Below, in pieces: positions 56,103 to 64,000 of a DNA stretch of 64,000 bases. Numbering within the stretch: the stretch's first letter is position 1; each line of letters starts with the position of its first letter. This stretch comes from DASRAP01 sp964503275 (GTDB lineage: Bacteria; Gemmatimonadota; Gemmatimonadetes; Gemmatimonadales; Gemmatimonadaceae), in contig CAZCZO010000005.1 of the NCBI GenBank assembly GCA_964503275.1, forward strand, positions 1-64,000. Direction: 5' to 3'. Both the position numbers and the translations under genes were made by a program. Under the pieces are notes generated by a model that saw nothing but the letters and a program-made list of their open reading frames with translations, searched no databases and had not been told where the DNA came from.

Positions 56103-56995
56103 CGCGAGGACCCGTGCAGGAGGTCGGCCAGATGGTGGGCCGCCTCACCGAGTCGGATCCCGGGTCGCCCGACCCGCAGGGTGTCATAGATCAACACGCG
56201 GCCGCTGCGGACCGCCCGGAGCGCGGCCCAGCGCGGATCGGTGGCGAGCTGGCCGGCCCGCGTCGGTCCCGCGAGGATCACGTCGGGATCGCGACGGAGG
56301 AGCTCCTCGATCGTGACGATCGGTGATGGGGCGTCGAGATCGCCGAAGACGTTCTCGGCGCCCGCGATCGCGAGGAGCTCATGCAAAAAGCTGCCGCGTC
56401 CGACGACCATGAGCGGGGCGTCCCAGAGCGGCCAGACCACGCGGGGCCTCGCCTCGGCGGGGACGCGCTGCGCGGCACGGTCCATCGAGGCGCGCACCGA
56501 GTCGCGGGCGGCCGCTGCGGCCTCGGGTGCCCCCAGGACGACGCCGAGGGCCTGCATCGTGCGGTCGAAGTCGGCCACGGCGTCGATGCGGATGGCCAGC
56601 GTGGGGATGCCGGCGCGTCGGAAGGCATCGCGCGCGCCACGGTTCTCCTCGCTGGCGTAGAGCAGCACGAGGTCCGGCCGCGCGGCCAGTACCGCCTCGA
56701 TGTTGGGACGCATCCCGTCGCCGAGGTCGGGGACCGCGAGTACGCTGGCGGGATACGCATCCCAACGGGTGCGCCCGACCAGGCGATCGACGCCGACGAT
56801 GGTGGCCACCAACTCCGTGGTGGCCGGATTCAGTGAGACGATGCGCGTCGGGACGCCCGCGACGATGGGGTCGTCGAAGTCGTCGCGCAGCGCAGTGGCA
56901 TCGCGCCGATGATCGGCCGACGGCGTCGCGCAGGCGACGACGACAGCGACCAACGCCGAGAGCGGAACGAACCGGGACGGATGCACGAAGGGCAC
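56099..56995 (-). CDS. btuF: Cobalamin ABC transporter substrate-binding protein
   Basis: The product has a lipoprotein-type signal (VAVVVAC near residue 20) and a BtuF/FepB-like fold with RIVSLNPATTELVATIVG, DLGDGMRPNIEAVLAARPDLVLLY and VWPLWDAPLMVVGRGSFL. It captures cobalamin in the periplasm. The start is GTG 56995 or GTG 56986; GGAGAGG lies just upstream. A 100-base leader separates it from the riboswitch aptamer. Confidence 0.88.
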   Translation of the reverse strand: MPFVHPSRFVPLSALVAVVVACATPSADHRRDATALRDDFDDPIVAGVPTRIVSLNPATTELVATIVGVDRLVGRTRWDAYPASVLAVPDLGDGMRPNIEAVLAARPDLVLLYASEENRGARDAFRRAGIPTLAIRIDAVADFDRTMQALGVVLGAPEAAAAARDSVRASMDRAAQRVPAEARPRVVWPLWDAPLMVVGRGSFLHELLAIAGAENVFGDLDAPSPIVTIEELLRRDPDVILAGPTRAGQLATDPRWAALRAVRSGRVLIYDTLRVGRPGIRLGEAAHHLADLLHGSSR

Positions 56996-57099
56996 GCCTC
57001 TCCGACTCGCTCGCGAAAGGGTGCCCGGGTACGTCGGCGTGCACGCGTTGACGGCGCGGGCACGGGACGCCACGAACCCTCCCCCGAGGGTCTGTTGCA

Positions 57100-57258
57100 G
57101 TGGCACGGGCAGGAGGCGTCTCCTGGCTCCGGGCAGTGTCGCTCGCCTTCCCGGTCGAAGTCGACCAGTGGCACATCGAGCGCACCATGTAGATGCCCGT
57201 TACAGTGGCGGGGCCGCACCGGTCTCACACCGGATTTCCGTTACCCCTGCCCGCAGAT
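57100..57258 (-). promoter_or_regulatory. Cobalamin riboswitch
   Basis: On the minus strand the B12-box AGCCAGGAGACGCC (about 57130-57117), the conserved GCCACTG in the core (about 57210-57204) and the P1 stem (GGGCAGG at 57252-57246 with CCTGCCC at 57113-57107) match the cobalamin aptamer. Downstream, a stem ACCCTC/GAGGGT (57091-57076) may be the switching hairpin. It has no T run, so control of translation of btuF is more likely than termination. Confidence 0.93.
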
Positions 57259-57274
57259 TCAGTTGTGAACGGGG

Positions 57275-57303
57275 AACCTACAGCTGATTGTCGCGTTCTG
57301 CAA
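57275..57303 (-). promoter_or_regulatory. Putative promoter of the btu operon
   Basis: TTGCAG (57303-57298), a 17-base spacer and TAGGTT (57280-57275) lie at the end of the upstream gene; the first bases of the -10 box are its TAG stop. The predicted start near 57268 would begin just before the riboswitch. Confidence 0.5.
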
Positions 57304-58444
57304 GGATGTCCGAGAGCTGCTGCTTCAGCGCCTCGCGATCGGCCGACCACTGCGCGCGCTCGTCGGCCGAGGGTGCCTGCAGCCGCTCGAACTTGGCGTC
57401 GAGCGCCGCGATGCGCGCGGCGATCGCTTCGGCCGGGTCCACGGAGTGGCCACGACGGGTGAAGGTCGGGACGCCCGGACGCAGGACCGATCGCGCGAGC
57501 CCCATCAGCAGACCGAGCCCGATGATGCCGACGATCCCGACCACATAGATGGTGCGGAGCGGGATGCGTTGTGCGGGCACCGTGACGGTCACGACGGCGC
57601 CACCTGGGACGTCCTGGGCGAGGAAGCGCTGGAATCCGCGCCCGTCGAGCATCACGGCGGCCTGCGCCTCAAGCGACGCACCGCTGACGGTCGCCTCGGG
57701 CTCTTCGACCAGGACTTCGACCACGTCGGACGGCTCGGTGATCGGCAGGGTCCACGGGAATGCGCGCTCCGGCAACAGGTACGAGAACGAGAGCTGCCGC
57801 ATACCCGGCGAGATCGGGGCGAAGACCTGCACGAGGCCGTCGGCGATCGCGATGGCGTCGGGCGGGATGTCGCCGTCCCCGACGCGGACGTCGGTCGCGC
57901 CCGCGGGGAGGCGCGCGCTCCACGACGGGGCGCGCTCGTTGGCGACGCGCGTGCGTGATGTCGTGTTCTCGATCTCGAAGACCTCGATCACCGTGCGCTG
58001 GCGCACGGTGTCCAAGGCCGAGATGATGAGATGCCGGCCGCGCGTGACGACCGGAATGTCCACGCTGGCCGTGTCGAAGACCAGCAGTCGTGCCGCATCA
58101 CCCTCGACCCGCGGTTCGCGAAGGGGCGAGGTGAAATACGCGACCCCGGCGTAGACGGTGCTGGCGAAATAGACCGCACCGGTGTCGCCCTGCATGCGAT
58201 AGTCGAAGCGGTATCGACCATCGCCGCCCGTGCGCAACGAATCGATCGCGCCTTGCGCATCGCGCCCGACCCGGTGCAGGACGACCCAGGCGCCGGCGAC
58301 CGGACGCGTGGTGGCCGAGTCGACCACGCGTTCGACGACGCCCCGCACCTCACGGGTGTCTTGGGCGTCGGTCGGTGCGGGCGCCAGGAGGCAGAGGGTC
58401 AGGAGCGCTCGCGCGCCCCAGCGGTCACGGGCGGAACTTGCCAA
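57278..58444 (-). CDS. Secreted/membrane protein with carboxypeptidase-regulatory-like domain
   Basis: The 388-residue product has a signal peptide (about residues 1-28, ending TDAQ). A CarboxypepD_reg-like beta domain follows (about 30-110: VRGVVERVVDSATTRPVAGAWV). A second beta-rich region leads to one TM helix (about 295-315, YVVGIVGIIGLGLLMGLA) and a cytoplasmic coiled coil. TTG 58444 is the best start; it overlaps the nuclease-family gene by 20 bases. Function unknown; it may be an envelope sensor or structural protein. Confidence 0.7.
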   Translation of the reverse strand: MASSARDRWGARALLTLCLLAPAPTDAQDTREVRGVVERVVDSATTRPVAGAWVVLHRVGRDAQGAIDSLRTGGDGRYRFDYRMQGDTGAVYFASTVYAGVAYFTSPLREPRVEGDAARLLVFDTASVDIPVVTRGRHLIISALDTVRQRTVIEVFEIENTTSRTRVANERAPSWSARLPAGATDVRVGDGDIPPDAIAIADGLVQVFAPISPGMRQLSFSYLLPERAFPWTLPITEPSDVVEVLVEEPEATVSGASLEAQAAVMLDGRGFQRFLAQDVPGGAVVTVTVPAQRIPLRTIYVVGIVGIIGLGLLMGLARSVLRPGVPTFTRRGHSVDPAEAIAARIAALDAKFERLQAPSADERAQWSADREALKQQLSDILAERDNQL

Positions 58445-58958
58445 AATCTTCGGGGCGGAGACTGGAGAGATATTGCTGCAGGGACTCCGCCGGGGTCGGC
58501 GGTGGTGACTCGGGACCGAACGCGGGGGGCCCGGTGTCGTCGAGCAGGAACTCGGAGGCGTCGGCCTCGGCGTCGGGGAGCAGGAGCAGCTCCTCCGCCA
58601 CGAAGAGCGGCGCGTCGGTGCGGACCGCGAGCGCGATGGCATCGGAGGGGCGCGCGTCCACCGCCCACCGCTCTGCGCCACGTCGGAGGTGCAGCAGCGC
58701 GAAGAAGGTGCTCGCCTCGACGCGCGTGATGGCCACCGACTCGAGCGAGACCGCGAGCGCCGCCAGCGTGGCACGGAAGAGATCGTGCGTCATGGGACGC
58801 TCGCGCTTGACGCCTTGCAGATGGGCCGCGATGGACTCCGCCTCGGCCCGCCCGATCCAGATCGGCAGGAAGCGCTCGCCCTCGACCTCGTGCAGGACCA
58901 CGACGAAGGAATTCGACGCGCTGTCGAGCCCGAGGCGGGCGACCGTCACGCGGATCAT
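58425..58958 (-). CDS. Bifunctional nuclease (BFN/DUF151) family protein
   Basis: The 177-residue protein has the DUF151 core: VVLHEVEGERFLPIWIGRAEAESIA and ARPSDAIALAVRTDAPLFVAEEL. Plant homologues have RNase/DNase activity. In bacteria the role is unclear. It lies between metK (20-base gap) and the CarboxypepD_reg-like gene. ATG 58958. Confidence 0.88.
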   Translation of the reverse strand: MIRVTVARLGLDSASNSFVVVLHEVEGERFLPIWIGRAEAESIAAHLQGVKRERPMTHDLFRATLAALAVSLESVAITRVEASTFFALLHLRRGAERWAVDARPSDAIALAVRTDAPLFVAEELLLLPDAEADASEFLLDDTGPPAFGPESPPPTPAESLQQYLSSLRPEDFGKFRP

Positions 58959-58977
58959 CGCGGTCGCGGCACCGGCA

Positions 58978-60159
<1,182 letters not shown>

Positions 60160-60253
60160 GCGGGTGGGGGCTGGGGAGAGCGCGGACCCTCGCTGAGGCG
60201 AGGACGTCAGGATGGTACAAGGTAGGCGGCGCGCCGAACGACGCACAACCCAG

Positions 60254-61996
60254 TCAGTCGGCGGTCCCGGCGTCGGCCGTGAAGGCGTCGCGGATGATCC
60301 GTTCGGCCTCGGGCGCCGAGCGCGCCCCGATCGCCCGCTCGACGGCCGCCTCGGCGGCGGAGACGTGCATCGCGCGGACCGCCTGTTTGATCGGCAACAG
60401 CGACCGCGCCGTGACGCTGAGCTGTCGCAGGCCGAGCCCGACCAAGGCGAAGACCATCAGGGGATCCGAGGCCATCTCGCCGCAGACGCCCACGCTGATC
60501 CCGTGCCGGTCGGCCACGCGAACGACATCGCGCATGAGCCGGAGGACGGCGGGGTGCAGCGGCTGGAAGCGGTCGGCCAACGCCGCATTGCCCCGATCCA
60601 CCGCCAGCATGTACTGCGTGAGGTCGTTGGAGCCGATCGAGAAGAAGTCCACCGCCCCGACGAAGCTCTCGGCCCCGATCGCCGCGGCGGGCGTCTCGAT
60701 CATCACGCCGAGCGGGACATCGCGGCGGAAGGTCTGGCCGGCGGCCGTGAGCTCGTCGACCGCCTCCGCGATCAGGACACGGGTCTGCCGCACTTCGTCG
60801 ACGGACGTGATCAAGGGCAGCATGATGCGCAGGTCCCCGTGCACGGCGGCCCGGAGCAGCGCACGAAGCTGGACCTTGAACAGCGCCGGCTGATCGAGGC
60901 ACATGCGGATGGCGCGCCACCCGAGGAAGGGATTCGGTTCGGCGGGGAAGCCGCCCACGGGGAGCTTGTCGCCGCCGATGTCGTAGGTCCGGATGATGAC
61001 CGCGCGCCCTGGGAACGCCTCGACCACCGCCCGGTACTCCCGGTACTGCTCGTCCTCGTCGGGCATCGACGTGCGACCGACGACGAGGAACTCCGTGCGC
61101 ATGAGCCCGACCCCGTCGGCGCCGACGGTGCCGGCCCCCGCGACCTCCTCGGGCCGATCGATGTTCGCCCGGAGCACGATCGCCGTGCCGTCCTGCGTGG
61201 TACCCTCGGCGACCCGCAGGGTGGTCAGGGCCTCGTAGGCACTGCGCTCGGCCTCGGAGCGCCGCGCGGCCTCGGCGAGCTCGTCGGCCGTCGGCGCCAC
61301 GACGATGGTGCCGGCGCTGCCATCGAGGATCACATACTCGCCACCCGTCAGGGCGGCCAGCGCGCCACGCGCACCGACGATCGCCGGGAGCCCGAGCGAG
61401 CGCGCGAGGATCGCGACATGCGAGGTGCGCGTGCCCTCCTCGGTGGCGATCGCGACGATCGCTTCCCGGTCAAGCTGGATGGTCAAGGACGGGGTGAGAT
61501 CGTGCGTGACCAGGATGGCGTTCGCCCCCTTCTGCACATCCACGGGGTCATGATCGCCAAGGCCCAGCAGGATGGACAACACCCGAATGTGCACATCGGT
61601 GACATCGCCCTCGCGCTCTCGCAACATCGCATGGGCGTGGCGGGCGAAGTGCTGCCGCCACTCGAGCAGCACGAGGTCCACGGCCTTCTCCGCGGCCAGG
61701 CCTTGTTCGAGCAGCGCCTCGATCTCGGCACGCAGGCCCGGATCCTCGAGGATCGAGATCTGCACGTCGAAGATGGCGGCCTCCTCGGGGCCGACGTTGC
61801 GCTCCGCCCGCTCGCGGATGCGCTGCAGTCGCGCGATGGCCGTCGCAAAGGCCGCCTCGAGGCGGCGCCGCTCCGCCGGGATCTCCTCGTCGGCGACCAT
61901 GCGCGACTCGACCTCGGGCACCTCCCAGCGGAGGACGTGCACGACGCCGCTGGTGATGCCGGGTGACGCCGGGATGCCTCGGAGGAGTCGTTCCAT
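60254..61996 (-). CDS. ptsI: Phosphoenolpyruvate-protein phosphotransferase (PTS enzyme I)
   Basis: EI takes phosphate from PEP and passes it to HPr. The 580-residue protein has the phospho-His loop GTRTSHVAILARSLGLPAIVG near residue 190 and the PEP-site motifs MRTEFLVVGR, GGDKLP and SIGSNDLTQYMLAVDR in the TIM barrel. ATG 61996 follows HPr by 3 bases. Confidence 0.96.
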   Translation of the reverse strand: MERLLRGIPASPGITSGVVHVLRWEVPEVESRMVADEEIPAERRRLEAAFATAIARLQRIRERAERNVGPEEAAIFDVQISILEDPGLRAEIEALLEQGLAAEKAVDLVLLEWRQHFARHAHAMLREREGDVTDVHIRVLSILLGLGDHDPVDVQKGANAILVTHDLTPSLTIQLDREAIVAIATEEGTRTSHVAILARSLGLPAIVGARGALAALTGGEYVILDGSAGTIVVAPTADELAEAARRSEAERSAYEALTTLRVAEGTTQDGTAIVLRANIDRPEEVAGAGTVGADGVGLMRTEFLVVGRTSMPDEDEQYREYRAVVEAFPGRAVIIRTYDIGGDKLPVGGFPAEPNPFLGWRAIRMCLDQPALFKVQLRALLRAAVHGDLRIMLPLITSVDEVRQTRVLIAEAVDELTAAGQTFRRDVPLGVMIETPAAAIGAESFVGAVDFFSIGSNDLTQYMLAVDRGNAALADRFQPLHPAVLRLMRDVVRVADRHGISVGVCGEMASDPLMVFALVGLGLRQLSVTARSLLPIKQAVRAMHVSAAEAAVERAIGARSAPEAERIIRDAFTADAGTAD

Positions 61997-61999
61997 CCG

Positions 62000-62272
62000 T
62001 CAGGCGCGCTCGCCGAAGCGATTGGCCACCAGCGCATCGATGGCCTCCACGGCCTCGAGCGCATCGTCGCCGGAGGCACGCATCGTGAGCGTCGACCCGC
62101 ACTCGGCGGCGAGCATCATGACCCCCATGATGCTCTTCCCGTTGACCGTCAGGTCGTCGCGCGAGAAGGTGATCTCACTGCGGAACCGCGCGGCGACCTT
62201 GACGATCTCGGCGGCCGGGCGCGCATGCACGCCGTTCTCGTTGAGGATGCGGAGCTGACGTTCGATGGTCAC
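62000..62272 (-). CDS. ptsH: Phosphocarrier protein HPr
   Basis: The 90-residue protein has the phospho-His site NGVHARPAAEIVKVA and a conserved regulatory Ser in NGKSIMGVMMLA, the site phosphorylated by HprK in bacteria that have it. GTG 62272 overlaps the EIID stop as GTGA. Confidence 0.95.
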   Translation of the reverse strand: MTIERQLRILNENGVHARPAAEIVKVAARFRSEITFSRDDLTVNGKSIMGVMMLAAECGSTLTMRASGDDALEAVEAIDALVANRFGERA

Positions 62273-63033
62273 AGGACGGTAGAGTAGAGGACGTACGCGG
62301 CGACGGCGGCCAAGGCCGCACGCCAGCCGTCGAGCCGACGCGACACCAGCGCGGTGCCGATGGTCCAACAGAGCGCCACACCCAGCGCGGACACGAGGGC
62401 GACCCGGTCCGCGCCGACCACACGCGCCACGGCCAGGGGCACGGCCACCCCCGCGAGCAAGGCCATGATGCGTCCGATGAGCACCGGCGCTTGGCGGAAG
62501 GCCGGGGTCGCGAGCACGCTGGCCAAGCGCAGCCCTTCGCGCCACCCGGCATCGATCGCCCAGAAGCGCACGAGCACGTGCCCAAGATTATAGGTGCCGA
62601 GGAACAGGACCACCACACCGAGCGGCCCGAGCCCCAGCCCGAAGGCGAACAGGGCCATGAGGGAGCAGAGGGGCAGCCACCCGGCCCAGATGAGCCGATC
62701 GCCCGTGCTCCCCAACGGGCCGCAGCAGGCCGACCGCATCCGCTCGATGAGGGCGGGATCGACCCGGTCGAGTTCGGCCCGGGCCAAGGCCCCCACCGCC
62801 AGGGAGGCCAGATACGGGTGGGCGTTGAAGTACCCGCTGTGCCGGGCGACCGCCGCCCGGTATGCGGGGCCATCGCGACCGTCGGGCAGGTAGCGCAGGG
62901 CGGGCTCTAGCGCGAAGGCGATGCCGTTGCCGATCATCGTCTCGTAGTTCCACGCGCCTTGGACCGCGAAGAGTCGCAGCATCATCACGACGCGCGTGGA
63001 CCATGGCAGGGCCGGCGGACTCACAGGAACCAT
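62269..63033 (-). CDS. PTS system mannose-family EIID component
   Basis: The 254-residue membrane protein opens with RLFAVQGAWNYETMIGNGIAFALEP, typical of the EIID N-terminus. NAHPYLASLAVGALA and SACCGPLGSTGDRLIW follow. It pairs with EIIC to form the sugar channel. ATG 63033 overlaps the EIIC end by 13 bases. Confidence 0.9.
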   Translation of the reverse strand: MVPVSPPALPWSTRVVMMLRLFAVQGAWNYETMIGNGIAFALEPALRYLPDGRDGPAYRAAVARHSGYFNAHPYLASLAVGALARAELDRVDPALIERMRSACCGPLGSTGDRLIWAGWLPLCSLMALFAFGLGLGPLGVVVLFLGTYNLGHVLVRFWAIDAGWREGLRLASVLATPAFRQAPVLIGRIMALLAGVAVPLAVARVVGADRVALVSALGVALCWTIGTALVSRRLDGWRAALAAVAAYVLYSTVL

Positions 63034-63695
63034 GTGACCCCCAGCGCGATGCCGAATACCGCGAGACCACGGGCCGCGGACGTGCCGCGGACCAGCATCC
63101 AGATGGTCGCGGCACCGAGCGCGGCGGTCAGGCCGATGAGCACGGTGCGTTCGGTCATCGGGCTGCCCGACCAGCGCGGCACGATGGCCGCCACGGCGGG
63201 CGTCAGGAGCAACAGCGCGAGGAAGGTCACGATCGCGCCCCGTGCGGCGTCGGCGGTGAGGCCGAGCAGTTGCAGACGGCGGATCGCGGCCGCGTCTCCC
63301 GCCGCCAATGCGGTCTGGGCGCCGTGCGCGAGCCGCGCGTTCCACTGGCGCACGAGGACCATCGACTCGCCGCTGGCCCACGCAGTGAGCAGCGCCGCGA
63401 GCACGGCGAGCGCCAGCTGCCCCACGGGAGCGCTGGCGCCCTGCGCGTAGAGGACCCCCCCGACCACGGACGCCGACCCCCATTCGGGATAGCGCGAGGC
63501 CCCGAACGGGAGTGTGCCCAGCGCGATCATCTCGAGCACGACCCCGATGATCAGACCCCGCTCGGGATCGCCGGCGAAGGCACCGGCCACCGTCGCCGCG
63601 ACCAGCGGGCGCGAGATCATGGCCTGCGGAAAGCCGACCACGTCGAGCCCGAGGATCGCGCCCAGCAGCGCGGCCGGCAGCAGGTCCATGATCAC
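63021..63695 (-). CDS. PTS system mannose/sorbose-family EIIC component
   Basis: The 224-residue polytopic protein has the EIIC features ILGLDVVGFPQAMISRPLVA and GVVLEMIALGTLPFGASRYPE with several more helices. It is a little short for the family. GTG 63695 overlaps the EIIB stop (GTGA); ATG 63689 is possible too. Confidence 0.86.
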   Translation of the reverse strand: MIMDLLPAALLGAILGLDVVGFPQAMISRPLVAATVAGAFAGDPERGLIIGVVLEMIALGTLPFGASRYPEWGSASVVGGVLYAQGASAPVGQLALAVLAALLTAWASGESMVLVRQWNARLAHGAQTALAAGDAAAIRRLQLLGLTADAARGAIVTFLALLLLTPAVAAIVPRWSGSPMTERTVLIGLTAALGAATIWMLVRGTSAARGLAVFGIALGVTWFL

Positions 63696-64000
63696 GGCGA
63701 GGCGTTCGCGAGCAGCGACGCCAACGAGACCGGATCGGCCGACGGCAGGTCCTGCGCCGTGACATCGATCCCGCCCGCGGCCATCGCTTGCAGGTCGGCG
63801 ACTTCGCTCGGCGTGAGGAACACGTAGCGCAGGTGCTCCACGCGTCCCGGGCGATGATGCACCCCGCCGACGTTCACGCGTTCCACGCGGCCCGAGCCCT
63901 CGGCGAGCCGACGCATCGTCGCCGTATCGCCGGTCAGCACGATCCCCGGCCGCTCGTCGGCGAGATGGTCGGCCAGCCGCGCGACGGCGCGGTCGACGCT
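63692..64000 (-). CDS. PTS system mannose/sorbose-family EIIB component (5' end outside window)
   Basis: The visible C-terminal 102 residues show the EIIB pattern NVGGVHHRPGRVEHLRYVFL and LTPSEVADLQAMAAGGIDVT. The N-terminal phospho-His site is beyond base 64000. With EIIC, EIID, HPr and EI it forms most of a PTS; an EIIA is not visible and may lie upstream. Confidence 0.86.
   Translation of the reverse strand, partial: SVDRAVARLADHLADERPGIVLTGDTATMRRLAEGSGRVERVNVGGVHHRPGRVEHLRYVFLTPSEVADLQAMAAGGIDVTAQDLPSADPVSLASLLANASP

Noticed and set aside
60160..60253. Possible SAM riboswitch before metK
   Set aside because: The 94-base gap is too short and shows none of the conserved SAM aptamer motifs.

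Overview
The window is about 69-70% GC, almost fully coding, and carries only chromosomal housekeeping and metabolic genes. I see no phage, insertion sequence, plasmid or CRISPR signature. It suggests a diderm, high-GC bacterium of the FCB group, most likely Gemmatimonadota. The pointers are a TonB-dependent receptor and a Bat/VWA operon, a bacillithiol gene (bshA), an HPr/EI plus mannose-family PTS cluster, a FlgD/type IX-like C-terminal tail with a YPNPFNPET motif, and a CIRCE-controlled groESL operon. The phylum is inference; no rRNA is present. Genes are packed into long operons whose stop and start codons overlap as GTGA, ATGA or TGATG, so many starts are GTG and are fixed by the neighbouring stop.

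Layout. 1-2773 (-): rimP-nusA-L7Ae-like-infB translation/transcription operon, preceded by a promoter and a terminator-like hairpin. 2804-4806 (-): murA-pgeF; MurA has Asp in place of the fosfomycin-target Cys. 4890-6444 (+): a membrane coiled-coil protein and a secreted zinc phospholipase C-like protein. 6414-14865 (-): lipoprotein-serS-histidine kinase-pcrA-gatCAB, seven genes in one overlapping chain. 14913-18770 (+): promoter, then Roadblock/LC7, lone receiver, ManC-like, GlmU-like and YycJ-like MBL genes, also chained. 19393-21725 (+): SulP transporter with beta-carbonic anhydrase. 21834-23945 (-): groES-groEL with a near-perfect promoter and CIRCE operator. 24012-30166 (-): mutL-miaA-bshA-uppP-birA-coaX. 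30213-37695 (-): moxR-DUF58-batA-batB/C-batD/E aerotolerance-type operon with two gene fusions. 37712-40413 (-): M50 protease-scpA-scpB-rluB. 40526-40917 (+): rpsT with its own promoter and terminator.

40986-45511 (-): pyrR-pyrB-pyrC, then a class II aldolase and a coiled-coil/zinc-ribbon protein. 45583-45960 (+): small membrane protein. 46038-46318 (-): two tRNA-Ser genes (GGA and CGA). 46420-47181 (+): exported methyltransferase. 47269-50827 (-): clpB-tadA and a small unknown gene. 50939-51403 (-): a lower-GC small secreted protein with a FlgD/T9SS-like tail. 51485-57303 (-): cobalamin riboswitch-btuF-btuC-btuD-btuB-recO. 57278-60159 (-): metK, bifunctional nuclease family, membrane protein. 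60254-64000 (-): mannose-family EIIB (cut by the window edge)-EIIC-EIID-HPr-EI.

The least ordinary items are the MurA active-site Asp, the Roadblock/receiver/nucleotidyltransferase operon, the fused Bat genes, the terminator-like hairpin in the rimP-nusA leader, the lower-GC secreted protein with a sorting-type tail, the altered MutL zinc-site motif and the exported methyltransferase. I did not find a complete system that I can call previously undescribed.
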